Below are positions 12,869 through 24,479 of a DNA stretch of 64,000 bases, piece after piece. Position numbers and translations under genes: made by a program. The notes beneath the pieces were generated by a model that saw nothing but the letters and a program-made list of their open reading frames with translations, was not told the origin of the DNA and did no database searches. Each line of letters starts with the position of its first letter. The first letter of the stretch is position 1. This stretch comes from Cladocopium goreaui (lineage: Eukaryota; Sar; Dinophyceae; Suessiales; Symbiodiniaceae), in assembly GCA_947184155.2 (NCBI GenBank), contig CAMXCT020001081.1:117512-181511 (forward strand). The letters run 5' to 3'.

Positions 12869-13050
12869 TCATTCAGATGCAGGCGCATGACTAAAACTTC
12901 TCTTTTTCTGAACAACTTTGGATCCACGATTCGCGTCGAAATATAAAACATTTGCCTGCTTTTTACAATGAGCTGCGGGGGCAAACATGTGCACCTTGCG
13001 ACACTTCTGCGGAATATACACAGGGTTTGAGCACATCCACTCGCCCTGAT
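12869..13050 (-). CDS. Candidate terminal exon, Cys/His-containing
   Basis: Minus-strand frame opened by a CAAG acceptor at 13051-13052 and closed by TGA at 12869. It encodes about 60 residues starting QGEWMCSNPVYIPQKC and including two further Cys/His positions and a basic tail. Composition looks coding. The upstream exons were not resolved; a 162-aa open frame at 12963-13451 overlaps it in another frame and looks less protein-like. If real, this is the last gene of the minus-strand array before the strand switch. Family not recognised. Confidence 0.4.
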
Positions 13051-13806
13051 CTTGTGGTGCCAACTGCTGAACCAGTTTTGACAAATGGACTGACGGACGT
13101 GAAAAGAAAATGCGTTTTTAAAAAAACCTTTTGGTTCGGACGGGCCCAAACTGGATGGATATATCTGTACTTTGGACGCATTTTTCCGTACTTTCGGACG
13201 TCGTCCGGACGGCCCTCAGCAAAAAAAGGTACGTTTGAAGAAGAAAGGCCTTTGAATGATTTGCATGTTTGCATTGTGTGGGCAAATCTTCCAAGGAAAA
13301 TTTCCACCAAAATTGAGCAATGTACCCGTATGTCCGCAAATGAGTGTTGAGACCTAGCCTCATGCGTGCAAAAATGAAGGAGCAAAGCACGGCCAAAAAT
13401 CAAAGCAAGGAAGATCGAAACCATAGCATCAAAAACATAAACGAGAACCAATACTTTGGAATCTGCACCTTCAATCAGCCAAAATCAAAATGGCACCTGC
13501 AAAAATGAATTGCAAGTTGGCAATGTTTCACAACATTTAATTATTTGATTTCCACAACTTCAGCTGTACCTCCATGAGTGAACATCACTAACATGCAAAA
13601 AACAGTATTTAATTTTTATTACAAAAAAAAGTACTTCGGACAAAAATGTGATTTTCTTGAAAGACACCAAAAATGAAGAGTCTTGGGAGAGTCAAGGCAT
13701 CATATATATATACTCATATAAAGGCTTCTATAGATTATAGATGATTATAGATGATTATAGACTTATAGATCTAAATTAAATGAACATAATTGAACATAAT
13801 CTATTT
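13051..13806. other. No firm gene; intergenic or intron
   Basis: Contains AT-rich segments (13540-13800) and short direct repeats such as gattatagat at 13735-13760. No exon with convincing splice sites was found. Confidence 0.4.
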
Positions 13807-16800
13807 TCATTGGGTAATGGCCGAGATGCCGGAGGAATTTTGGCCTGCCAAAACAGAATTGCCAAATTGCCAAGGCAGGTGTCCTTTGCGGCTGAAGATT
13901 GAGGCTGCTGCCCAGCTGTGTTGAGCTGCTTCATGTGCGGCAGCAAGGGCTGCGCGACTTGTCCGCAAGGACTGCAGCTGTTTGGCCAAGGCCACCTTCA
14001 AAACAAGTCGAGCGTTGTCAATGATGTCGGGCCACCAAAATATGCAAAAAGCACCATTGTTTGATGCCACTCCTTGCGGTCCAATCAAGGGTTGTAATCA
14101 GTGCCAGTGAAGCACATGCACATACTTGGAAATAGAAGAAGCACTTACTTCATAAAGATGCACAGCAAGTTGTGCGCATCAAGGTTTGACACACTGAATG
14201 CGGATCATCTCAAGCATGCAAGTTTTTCTCTTTTCCGACAACCTAGTCACCTGAAAGGTGCTTTAACTACGATGGGAGCTGCCTAAAGCAAGCCTGCCAA
14301 TGCTGGTAAAACCAACAGTGAGACAAATTGTTCAAATCAACTAAACTTGCATTGAATTCACTAATCTACGGCATTGATGGCCTTGCGCCGTCAGAGGCAA
14401 GCGAGTCCAGTTTCACAGCAGGCTCGGTCTCCCCTGCCCTTTTCAGAGCAACTGACAGGAGATAGGGCTGTTGCTGTTGCAGCCTTTTGGGGCTATCTTC
14501 AGACTTGCCTGGCTGGCCTGGCTTGCCTTGTGGCAGGAGCTGTTGCAGCAATGCATGAGCCTGTTCTGTTTGCATGATGCACTGGTGGAACTGCTCCGAC
14601 TGGGCAAAGTTTGCAACACATTTCTCCAACTCTTCTTTACGTTGCTGATGAAGTGCCATGGAGGAGCGCAGGTCACGCAAGTTCAAAGCAGGGCTAAGCT
14701 GGCCATTGCAGTTTTCCTCACTCTGAACAGCTTCTGGTTCTCCCAGTTCTCCCAAATCAGCCTTATCTTCCACCAATTGGGCTGCAATCCCATTGGTTCC
14801 ATCGCTCTTTTTCTTCGTTTCTACAACTCGTTCAGGTGAGGCACTTCGGGAAGACCTGGAAGGTCTGGACCTTGATTCTGCCTCTGAAAAGGGGCGCCTG
14901 CGACCTCCTGCCAGAGCATGGGGGCTTTCGCTACTACCTCTCCCAGCTCGGGGGTCCTTTCGAAACTTTGGCGAGACAGACTTTTGAGAACGTAGGTGCC
15001 GCAATTGTATGGCAGGACTCCTGATGGACAGCTCCTGCTTCAAATCTGTTTGCGACGGCTCAGTCACAGTCTTTGAAATATCTGGTGCGTCTGACGCCTC
15101 AATTCCAACAGTTGCAAGCCCACTCACATGGTTGGCAGAGTCTTGGTTCTTCGTTGTCTGTTCCTCAAGTTGAGCTCCAGGTTGAGCTTCCCTTGCGGCT
15201 TCTGCGACGAGATCAAACCCATCTGCTGCAGCTGTGACAGGGACAGAACCAGGAAGGGTCACGTTTCCACTTTCCCCTCTTGCTCCTCTTTCTGCTTTAC
15301 CTGCCCCATCTTTGCCTGCAGCATTTCCATCGAATGAGCGAAAGTTGCGCAGTTGCAAAGCAGGACGCCCTACAAACTGCCCCTGCTTCAAATCTATCTG
15401 CAAAGGCTGAGGCTTTGAAACATCTGGTGCATCTGACGCCTCAATTCCATTGCCAGCTTCTGCATGAACAGTTCCAAGCTCACTCACATGGTTGGCAGAG
15501 TCTTGGTTCTTCGTTGTCTGTTCCTCTTCAAGTTGAGCTCCAGGTTGAACTTCCTTTGCGGCCTCTGCAACGAGATCAAACCCATCTGCTGCAGCTGTGA
15601 CAGGGACAGAACCAGGAAGGGTCACGTTTCCACTTTCCCCTCTTGCTCCTCTTTCTGCTTTACCTGCCCCATCTTTGCCAGCAGCATTTCCATCGAATGA
15701 GCGAAAGTTGCGCAGTTGCAAAGCAGGACGCCCTACAAACTGCCCCTGCTTCAAATCTATCTGCAAAGGCTGAGGCTTTGAAACATCTGGTGCATCTGAC
15801 GCCTCAATTCCATTGCCAGCTTCTGCATGAGCAGTTCCAAGCTCACTCACATGGTTTGCAGAGTCTTGGTTCTTCGTTGTCTGTTCCTCTTCAAGTTGAG
15901 CTCCAGGTTGAGCTTCCCTTGCGGCCTCTGCAACGAGATCAAACCCATCTGCTGCAGCTGTGACAGGGACAGAACCAGGAAGGGTCACGTTTCCACTTTC
16001 CCCTCTTGCTCCTCTTTCTGCTTTACCTGCCCCATCTTTGCCAGCAGCATTTCCATCGAATGAGCGAAAGTTGCGCAGTTGCAAAGCAGGACGCCCTACA
16101 AACTGCCCCTGCTTCAAATCTGCTTGCAAAGGCTGAGGCTTTGAAACATCTGGTGCATCTGAAGCCTCAATTCCATTGCCAGCTTCTGCATGAACAGTTC
16201 CAAGCTCACTCATATGGTTGGCAGAGTCTTGGTTCTTCGTTGTCTGTTCCTCTTCAAGTTGAGCTCCAGGTTGAGCTTCCCTTGCGGCCTCTGCAACGAG
16301 ATCAAACCCATCTGCTGCAGCTGTGACAGGGACAGAACCAGGAAGGGTCACGTTTCCACTTTCCCCTCTTGCTCCTCTTTCTGCTTTACCTGCCCCATCT
16401 TTGCCAGCAACATTTCCATCGAATGAGCGAAAGTTGCGCAGTTGCAAAGCAGGACGCCCTACAAACTGCCCCTGCTTCAAATCTATCTGCAGAGGCTGAG
16501 GCTTTGAAACATCTGGTGCATCTGACGCCTCAATTCCATTGCCAGCTTCTGCATGAACAGTTCCAAGCTCACTCACATGGTTTGCAGAGTCTTGGTTCTT
16601 CGTTGTCTGTTCCTCTTCAAGTTGAGCTCCAGGTTGAGCTTCCCTTGCGGCCTCTGCAACGAGATCAAACCCATCTGCTGCAGCTGTGACAGGGACAGAA
16701 CCAGGAAGGGTCACGCTTCCACTTTCCCCTCTTGCTCCTCTTTCTGCTTTACCTGCCCCATCTTTGCCTGCAGCATTTCCATCGAATGAGCGAAAGTTGC

Positions 16801-17560
16801 GCAGTTGCAAAGCAGGACGCCCTACAAACTGCCCCTGCTTCAAATCTATCTGCAAAGGCTGAGGCTTTGAAACATCTGGTGCATCTGACGCCTCAATTCC
16901 ATTGCCAGCTTCTGCATGAGCAGTTCCAAGCTCACTCACATGGTTGGCAGAGTCTTGGTTCTTCGTTGTCTGTTCCTCTTCAAGTTGAGCACCAGGTTGA
17001 GCTTCCCTTGCGGCCTCTGCAACGAGATCAAACCCATCTGCTGCAGCTGTGACAGGGACAGAACCAGGAAGGGTCACGTTTCCACTTTCCCCTCTTGCTC
17101 CTCTTTCTGCTTTACCTGCCCCATCTTTGCCAGCAGCATTTCCATCGAATGAGCGAAAGTTGCGCAGTTGCAAAGCAGGACGCCCTACAAAATGCCCCTG
17201 CTTCAAATCTGCTTGCAAAGGCTGAGGCTTTGAAACATCTTGTGCATCTGACGCCTCAATTCTATTGCCAGCTTCTGCATGAACAGTTCCAAGCTCACCA
17301 ACTTCATTGGCAAAGTCTTGGTTGCTCTGACTGTTTCCCTTCACAGGAGACGTTTGGCCTTGCCTTTTTTGTGAAAAAAGTCGAAGCTGGCTTGCCGCGG
17401 ATTCGCATGGGTCTAAGGGTTGAAACCCTTCGGCATACCTCACCTCTACGTTTTCCTTGGCCTCAAGGTCAACCAGTTCTGCTTGCATTTGCCCTTCATC
17501 ACCAGCTGGTGGCCAGAGCCTAGTACTCTGATCCACCAGAACAGCCCATCCTTGGCACAT
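13807..17560 (-). CDS. Large tandem-repeat protein, two exons
   Basis: Exon 17560-14387 and terminal exon 13995-13807 join in phase 0 across a GC donor (GGC|GCAAGG) and a TTGAAG acceptor, giving about 1,120 aa. Seven copies of a ~121-aa unit occupy most of it (roughly residues 80-850). Each unit holds QTTKNQDSANHVSELGT, EASDAPDVSKPQPLQ, a basic GRPALQLRNFRSFDGN segment and a GSVPVTAAADGFDLVAEAA segment. The N-terminus is Asp/Glu-rich. After the repeats come Ser/Arg-rich sequence (SRSRPSRSSRSASPE), another LRDLRSS-type motif, then Gln-rich helical sequence; the last exon is an Ala-rich helix. No signal peptide or membrane segment is visible. The ATG at 17560 opens the frame, but an upstream exon is possible. 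Function unknown; the periodic basic L-R-x-[FL]-R-S motif may be a binding site repeated for avidity. The exon is long only because of the repeat. Confidence 0.8.
15025..17340 (-). repeat. 363-bp tandem coding repeat, about 7 copies
   Basis: The word tgcttcaaatct recurs at about 15036, 15388, 15751, 16114, 16477, 16840 and 17203. The last five steps are exactly 363 bases, which is 121 codons. Copies differ by only a few substitutions; the copy nearest the C-terminus is shorter (352 bases) and more diverged. Frame is kept throughout, pointing to recent expansion or gene conversion under coding constraint. Confidence 0.95.
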
Positions 17561-17884
17561 CTAAAATCAGTCACGCAAGTAGACGCAACAGTGGTCATAA
17601 TCTATCACAAATCAGTCGCATCACAAAAAACCTTGGAAACAGCCAAACTTCAGAGATATGCAGCCGTGCAACTGTCATCCTGATCCTCCGGTTGGTCACA
17701 TAGTCCTGGCTCCACGTCGGGACCTTTTTGCCTGGCTCTTGCAGGAAAGCGCCGCTGAATGCACAGAATCACTCGCCTTGGAAACGGCCAAAAACCAATG
17801 GAAGCGTCCAGCGTGAATCACATGAAATCGCATGACACATGAGGCAAATCTCAGGTTCAATCCATTCCAGCCATGTTAATCAAC

Positions 17885-18440
17885 TGGGGTTACAGTAATA
17901 ATCCGGATGGAACATACTGAATACATACCGAACCTTCAACATAGTTGAGACAAACAAACCCGGCACAGAGTTTTGGAATCACAAGGCAACTGCGGCCAAG
18001 TAGCCATACCGGCCACGCAACTGTGATCGCGGCCGCAAGACCACCGGCAACACCAAGGTATTCTGTTCGGCCCTCCTGGCTCAGGGGTCGTGTATGAGTT
18101 CACCACTTTCACCTTCGACAATCTGCTAAACCAAACACCAGCATCAATAGCTCTTTCCACATATGAAGGTTTTTCTTGAATTGAGGTACCCTCAAGACTC
18201 AAAACCACTGGTTTCCCAGTTTCCCATGGGTTTCCCATGGGTTTCCATGGGTTTCCCATGGGTTTCCCCTCAAAAAAATGGCCACGTTTGGGTGACCCTC
18301 CTCGGTGCTGGACAGCAAGGCCGGCAGGGACGTGGTGGCTGTGACCGTCACCAGCTGCGCCAGGGTCAGCGTCACCCGCGCCATGGCGACGCCGCGATCA
18401 GCCGCGCCATTGCCCAGCCAGCCCAGGGCACCCAAGGCTT
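17885..18440 (-). CDS. Candidate small secreted or membrane protein gene
   Basis: A minus-strand first exon near 18440-18290 can start MARVTLTLAQLVTVTATTSL, a plausible signal peptide or membrane segment. A later exon near 18080-17885 reads a Gly/Ala-rich hydrophobic stretch (YLGVAGGLAAAITVAWPVWL) and ends in TAA. The middle exon and the phases were not resolved, so this could be two unrelated pieces. No family recognised. Confidence 0.25.
18205..18270. repeat. gggtttcccat short tandem repeat
   Basis: Four to five copies of gggtttcccat, with one shorter variant, each joint forming the palindrome ccatgg. It lies between the two candidate exons of the small minus-strand gene. Confidence 0.8.
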
Positions 18441-18479
18441 AGCAGTGGCTGCGGAAAGATGGGGGATGAGTTAGATTTT

Positions 18480-19206
18480 GCTGAATTTTCTTGAAGGGGA
18501 TTTTTGAAGACCTGAAATGACCAAAAAGGTTCTATAGTTGTTCTATTTTGTGGGGAACTCACAGCTGACGAAACTTGATAAAACTGCAAGAGTTGTGACA
18601 ACTAAATGAGAACAAACGACATAGCGACAGGCATTCAAATTCACATCTCAAGATTTAAAAGCTATAGAAATCTGAAAACTTATTAACCACCTGATGTTAC
18701 TGATGCATGGCTTCCATCACTGGCCATTCACTCTAGCCTCCAAAGAGCTTGGGCTTCTCAACCGCTGCTCAGGTACTGCAGTCTTCACCTAAAAAAAACT
18801 CCCGTGGCAAAAAGGTGGTACAACACAAGTCAACACATATCATCATGTGGGGAAGTCCTAAGATTTATGGTGCTTTAATTGAACCGGGCTTCGGATTTTC
18901 GATGATTTTCGGCTCCCCGCCAGCGCATCACCACTCCATCACAATCATCACCATGCGCAGGAACACTTTCGGAAGGAAAAAAATCAGGGAACAAAAAACA
19001 CGGAATGCCGGGGACCCAAAAAAAAAACCATCCAGCTAAAAGCCCATTCTGGGAAAAGGACATGCCACTCAAAACACACCCAACCCCTCAAACCAGTTTG
19101 TCTTTTTTGAACATAGATGGAACCAGCGGGGTTTGGGGGGTCCAAAAGAGTTTTGGGAACAATCCCATAATGTCCATCATGAATCTCCAGACTGCGCCTG
19201 GCTCAC
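18480..19206. other. No firm gene
   Basis: No exon could be supported. The stretch holds several homopolymer A runs (for example near 18788 and 19018-19026) and otherwise ordinary sequence. It may be 3' flank or intron of the minus-strand gene whose last supported exon ends at 19207. Confidence 0.35.
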
Positions 19207-20464
19207 CAGTCGCCAGGCATTCAAGCACTGTAGCTGAATGCGATAGTCCTGCAACGCGATTCTTCCCGCATTCCTTATGTGTCCGAGATCTTGGGAGTGG
19301 GGCGAACCACTGACTGCCTGTAATTCCTGTAGCTGTCATCTGGTGCGTTTAGCAGCTGAAGTTCAGCACATGCTACGTACCATATGTGTAAAACGCGTCT
19401 CTCCTCTTCTGTCCCGTTTCGCGACACCAGAGCTGCAGCTGCATTGCGCCGCGCTCTGTCTCGAAGCCTCTTTGGTTCAGGGATGTTCGGTTAGGCAAAA
19501 GTCAACAGGAGCCAGGCTAATATCGGCCAATCCAAGTCAACAATATAAACATAATATTTCGGTATACGTGCAGTACAGTAATTATATCATCACAAATCAT
19601 ATTGCCACAAAGGGTGTTCAAAGCAGAAGCATGCAGCCTGCTTTTGAACTGCTAAGCTTAAAGGCTTAACGTATCACCAGTGACAACTCCAGTGTCATCC
19701 AAGTCACTTTGATCGCCAATGCGTCAAGCACTGCTGAAGAACGGCAGAGTTCTGCCACACGCACATCGATTCCAAGGATTTCTGCGCAACCTCAGTTGAC
19801 CCCCAGAGTCCCCAGAGTCCCCAGCACACCGCATGGCGCTGAGGATCTGACGGTCTTCAGGGACCTGACCTCGCTCATAGTCTTCTCACTTTGATCCACG
19901 GTTTCATCATTTTCCGTCGACGTTTCCTCATTTTCCACTCCGCCTTCGTTCAACCTGCGGCTGTCAACGGCAAAACACCTTGTTCTCCGTCAAGTATATG
20001 CCACTATTAGCACTGGGTGATACTGGGTGTTTGGCGGCATTTTTTAGCAGAAGCCGTTTGTTCATCTTGTTTCTGTGGATAAGGAGCAGGGAGAGGAATG
20101 AACGTGAAAGGAAAGAGGCAAAAGTATCAATGCATCAGTGGCCACAATGGAACGTGGCCCCAGCGTGATCACCACGTCTGCCCACGTGTGATTTAGGCAA
20201 TCTGGCAATGAGGATCACACCTCATGTCCTCTTGAAGACCTTGGTTTTCAGAACGTAGGTGGACAGTTGCATGGTGCTGCTAGAGGACATGAGCCCGACT
20301 TCCGGTAATTACCACGTGTGATATAATGTACACTGTCTTGAGATGTTGGGATACCAGGTATCACATCCGAGAATGAGACAGAAATGCATGGAGTTCCGGT
20401 ATTGGAGCGTCCCCTCATCTTCTCGAGCCTTGCATCACAGGAGAACTTCAGCATCACCAAACAT
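19207..20464 (-). CDS. Candidate multi-exon gene, product unknown
   Basis: At least five minus-strand exons look coding: ~20464-20350 (starts FSCDARLEKMRGRSNTG), ~20277-20240 (TMQLSTYVLKTK), ~19957-19810 (acidic, LNEGGVENEETSTENDET then SEKTMSEVRSLKTVRSS), ~19785-19720 (ILGIDVRVAELCRSSAVLDA), ~19490-19395 (Arg/Ala-rich, RLRDRARRNAAAALVSRNG) and 19248-19207 (DYRIQLQCLNAWRL, closed by a canonical GTGAGC donor). The small exons match the style of the clear genes nearby. Joining phases were not all checked and both ends are missing. Family not recognised. Confidence 0.4.
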
Positions 20465-20559
20465 CCACAATCCAAAGAGTGGCCGGCGTCTCTATCTACA
20501 GTTGCGTATTGGTACAGTAACATCTATCATGAAACCACAAGGTCTATGATGTTTATCTT

Positions 20560-21686
20560 TGTCAGTTTTCAACACTACTCACTGTTCCTCTGTTCTGGTG
20601 GCTAGAGACTGTAAGTCAGCATGCAGCATAAATGTGATTGAATCCTAAGGATGCATGCTTTCTACTCTTGATAAAAAGATATAAAAAGTGATTGTTGAAA
20701 ACCGCAGTGACATCTTCATTGAGCATGTCATCTGCTGCCTTCCATACACTGTTCAGAACATGTTCGCTGAAGAGTTCGTGTCAAAGAGCAGTGTTCGCTG
20801 TGTGAAAGCAATGAATGATGTGATGAATTTATTTTTTTAGGTCTGCCTTATTCTGCCTTCCTGTCAATCTATCAACTTATCAATCTATTAGTTGCCTGCG
20901 GTATTTATACATTATCAGCAGTCATCGCCATGGCTGATTTCATGGGTTGTTTGCCCTTGTTCGGGCCCAGTTAATCAAGATTGGGGTCACTTTGCCTTGG
21001 CTCTTTTCCAACAAGGTGCCCATATATAAAACACCAATGAACACAATACCTGAAACACTGAGTTGGGGTTCTGGATGTTAATAGAGGCTTTCCTTTTGAA
21101 ACACCGGCTCTAGTTGTCATGATTGATTCGCAACTCGATGCCAATCTACGTTCTCACACTTGAACCACTTGTCAAATGCCATGTGCCTCACTTTCCTGTT
21201 CTTTTCTCTTCATTGCTTATTTCATGTCTTCTGATTGGTATAATAACCCTGTTCCTTTCTTATCTCTTCGTTTGTCTTCTTGATCTTCGAAATGTCAAAA
21301 ACCTGCAGCATCATCTTCCATGTGTTTAACAATCAATTTGACATCTTGGCATTGAGGATATATATATATATATTATATATACATACATGTGTGTATACAG
21401 ATGTATGATGTAATATTAATATATATCTTGAATGATTTGCTATACTATAGCGCCTTAATGTATCTCACCCCACACGAAGGCTCCTATTCCGAGCCATGTC
21501 GTGCCTGTTCCAACTCCTGCCGCCACATCTCCGCCTTCATCTCCTGTAGCTGTGAACCTGGGCTCGGCCACGGACTGTGACAAAACATGAACAAATGAAA
21601 AGTTATAAGATTGATGTTATAAGATGTTATAAGTTATATTTTTTAATAAATGTTATAATTGAAAGTTCATGACAAATTCTGCAAAA
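20560..21686. other. No gene seen
   Basis: About 1.1 kb with no supported exon. It contains short TA runs near 21358-21385 and an AT-rich end (21600-21665). It probably separates the candidate gene at 19-20.5 kb from the coiled-coil gene at 21.7-22.5 kb. Confidence 0.45.
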
Positions 21687-22502
21687 CTATGGCCCTGGAT
21701 ATGGCCCTGGATATGGCCTTAGCTTCGGGCGCTCCATGGCAGCTTCTGCTTCTCCAAAGGCTGCAGTGACTTCCAGTTGCAGTTCCGCCTGTTTCTCCTC
21801 CAAATTGCTCCGGAGAATCTCCCAAGCGTCGTTCTCCTCGTTTCGCAGGCGCCGTTCCTCTGCCAAGAGCTCTGCATAGTTCTCCTGCTCCTCGGGGTAC
21901 TCCGCCAGTGTCAGGTTGCGGTGCAGAGCCTTGCGGTCAAACACCGATGGCGACAGCGACATCGACATCATCGACATCGACATCGACATCTCTGGCACTT
22001 CTTCTGGAAGAGACTCAACGGAAACTTCTTCTGGACTGTCAGGATCTGGAAGCTGTTCCCGGATGGAATTTCTTCTGACCTGCTTCAAAACTTGTTCAAC
22101 ATCTTCCTTTTCAGTGTACAACCTCTCGATCTCTTCCGTCGCTTCTTGAAGTTGCGCCTGCAAGAGTTGGACTGCAGGGGCTGGACGGACAGGACGCACT
22201 GGACCCAACGAAGCGGAAACGTCAGGGCTTCCAATCCACGGCTTCCTGGGACTTTGAGGACTGCTGGCCTCACTGGCAGATGTGTAGATGTTGTATTCTT
22301 CATCCTCCTTTTGGAGCTCGGAGAGCTCGGAGAAGGAATTGGCAAAGATATTGTTTCGGATCTTCCTCCAATGCTTAGTTGCCAAGTTTTGAAGTTGAAG
22401 ATTGTGCTGGGAAGGGCTTGGCGATGGCAGGGAATCTAAAGCAAGTTTCTGCACCCAAGGTCTTTGCCCTGGTGATTCCAAGTGTAGACTCGGCAAATCC
22501 AT
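21687..22502 (-). CDS. Coiled-coil protein, 271 aa, single open frame
   Basis: Opens at ATG 22502 (MDLPSLHLESPGQRPW) and runs without interruption to a stop at 21687. Residues ~1-60 are basic/polar; ~60-110 are Ser/Pro-rich with SPRKPWIGSP; ~110-145 form a heptad coil (LLQAQLQEATEEIERLY); ~150-190 are Ser/Met/Glu-rich with an MSMSMSMMSMSLSPS tract; ~200-255 are a second coil (AELLAEERRLRNEENDAWEI). It ends PYPGPYPGP. The Met-Ser tract is encoded by a gacatc/gatgtc-type microsatellite at about 21955-21990. It is one of few intronless-looking genes here and could be complete. Cytoskeletal or scaffold role is a guess; no family recognised. Confidence 0.6.
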   Translation of the reverse strand: MDLPSLHLESPGQRPWVQKLALDSLPSPSPSQHNLQLQNLATKHWRKIRNNIFANSFSELSELQKEDEEYNIYTSASEASSPQSPRKPWIGSPDVSASLGPVRPVRPAPAVQLLQAQLQEATEEIERLYTEKEDVEQVLKQVRRNSIREQLPDPDSPEEVSVESLPEEVPEMSMSMSMMSMSLSPSVFDRKALHRNLTLAEYPEEQENYAELLAEERRLRNEENDAWEILRSNLEEKQAELQLEVTAAFGEAEAAMERPKLRPYPGPYPGP

Positions 22503-23105
22503 CCCAATCAGTCTGGTAGTTCGGCATCAACAAATGGCCCGGCTATCCGGCTATGATGGCTATGCAAAAATGTCACTTGACAGTACTAACGTCCTGGAAA
22601 TTGGAACAAAGATCAAGGATCAACCAAAAGGAGCACTTGTGCAGCATGACTTGTTGTACAAACCCTTCAACTTCAAGCGTCTCTCCCTTCTCGAATTATA
22701 GATGGTGTCAGTGTGATTCAATTTGCATATGCAGGCAGCCCTTTTGTTGAGAAGGGTTTCTCATGCGCGAGATCGCAAGATAAACCGGTCTTCTTGCATC
22801 ATGCTTAGCCACTTCATCATGACCGTTATCTCTCCATGTCCTGTCTGCTACAGTGATAGCATGTGATAGCCAGAAAGTACACAACGCAGGCAGTCTCACC
22901 ACTGCTGCACACTGCCGATTGCCAACTCAAATGCTGGACTTTGCAAGGATACATGTGTATACTGTGCATGGGTCAAAGATGATGGCATTTGCAGATAATA
23001 TGAAGATAATAAACCATATTAAGTTCATACTATTTTATATATGTCTATTAATCCATATTAATCCATCCTTTTTAAGGCCATTTTGGGTCATTGACACCAT
23101 CTCCC
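22503..23105. other. No gene seen
   Basis: No convincing exon on either strand. The right part (22980-23080) is AT-rich. Confidence 0.4.
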
Positions 23106-23109
23106 CATG

Positions 23110-24418
23110 ACACGGTCTCTCCAGCGCCTCTTTTCGTGCAGCACAGTACAGAGCATTGGCAGGTCGCATTGGCAGGTCCAGAGGGACAACACACGGCACC
23201 GGCACAGCACATGGCACCAGCTTCAGCAGCTTCAGATTGCTGAGGATTGATCCAGATTCATAGCTGCCATAGCTCTAGCTATCTCTAGCTCTAGGCGCCA
23301 GCTCTCCCAGAATGTCCAACTCATTGGCCAGTTCCGTCCACGTGATCTGAGCAAAATTCCACTGTGAAGTGAAAGATGGTGAAAGATGGTGAAAGGCTGG
23401 GCACATCCTGGTGACTTCCATGCGACTGTGACTGTAGGGCAAGGCTAAGAGATCGTCACGCCAAGATATCCGCGCACGCAGCTCCCACCATCGCTGTCCT
23501 CGGCTCGAACAGCAAAAAAACATCCAGACGTCTGCCATGTCTCTGCATTTTCAGAATCATGGCATCATGAGACCGCAACGTGCAGTGGTACCGCCTGGGG
23601 ACATCAGCTTGATTCAGATATTATTCAGATATTATTCAGATGATGCAGTGTGTGCACTCCAGTGACATCTGAAAGCATCGGAGCTTCTTGACATTTCCAA
23701 GGTCCTGGCAAGATCCAGAGGGTAAGAGTGGCGGTGCAACCTGGGGCTCCAGTGAAAAACGCTGAAAAACGGTCAACCTCAACATGTTATGTCAAAAATG
23801 CGTTTTGACCGGGGCCCCCACTGCATCTAACAAACCGACAGCCTGACACATCTCACACTGTTGGCAACTAACAAATTCAGCCGACTTGCTGCTGCAATCA
23901 TCTCATATCCATGGTATTCCATTGTAGGATATTGTAGGTACAATGAAATTTTATAGCACACAACCCAGTAGGATAGCAGCCCTGACATCCTAAGCTGTTC
24001 ACGGCGCTTCTTGGAAGAGACAGTGGCAGCGCCAGGGCTCCAGGGAGAGGGGGCACCTCTTCGGTCCCCGATCAAGTCATGAGCAAACCGTGGCCAAGGG
24101 GGCTAAGATCTCGAAGATGTTCATGATCATGATGAATCGTGATTCATACACACATATAATTATATATAATATATATATATCATATATATATAATATATAT
24201 ATATATTATATATATATATCATATATATATATATTCCTCAATTTTTCTAAGAACAAATGATAACAGCAAACGCCTTTTTGGTGCCCTCGGCCAATTCAAC
24301 AAAGGCTCGGTACAGCCTCAGCTCAGCACCGACCTTCGGTTCGACAGGAGGCTCGGCTGAGGATCCGACAGAGCCTCCAATAAGTTCAAGGGCAGCGGCT
24401 CCTCGGGGTTCCCCAAAG
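23110..24418 (-). CDS. Candidate multi-exon gene, product unknown
   Basis: Minus-strand exon candidates in order: 24418-24272 (starts FGEPRGAAALELIGGSVG, then acidic and RLYRAFVELAEGTKKA), ~24058-23990 (GAPSPWSPGAATVSSKKRREQL), ~23702-23665 (DLGNVKKLRCFQ), ~23595-23489 (RYHCTLRSHDAMILKMQRHG then RLDVFLLFEPRTAM, closed by GTGGGA), ~23346-23290 (ITWTELANELDILGELAPR) and ~23230-23115 (KLLKLVPCAVPVPCVVPLDL, then basic). Each has an AG acceptor. Not all joins were phase-checked and I do not recognise the protein. The size pattern matches the neighbouring AI-2E-type gene, which ends just upstream in the direction of transcription. Confidence 0.4.
24150..24236. repeat. TA-rich palindromic run
   Basis: Nearly pure tatata with scattered cat/atg steps, self-complementary over most of its length, so it could extrude as a cruciform. 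It sits inside the candidate gene at 23.1-24.4 kb, in an intron. Confidence 0.85.
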
Positions 24419-24479
24419 CTGACAAGACATCAAATGACGTGACATGAAACTTCGAAACTTTGAGTTGAACAAGAAGTCC

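Noticed and set aside
15128-17523. Plus-strand ORFs of 69-142 residues, repeated every 363 bases
   Set aside because: They are antisense shadows of the minus-strand repeat protein; their Leu/Cys/Ser composition is typical of reverse-frame translation.
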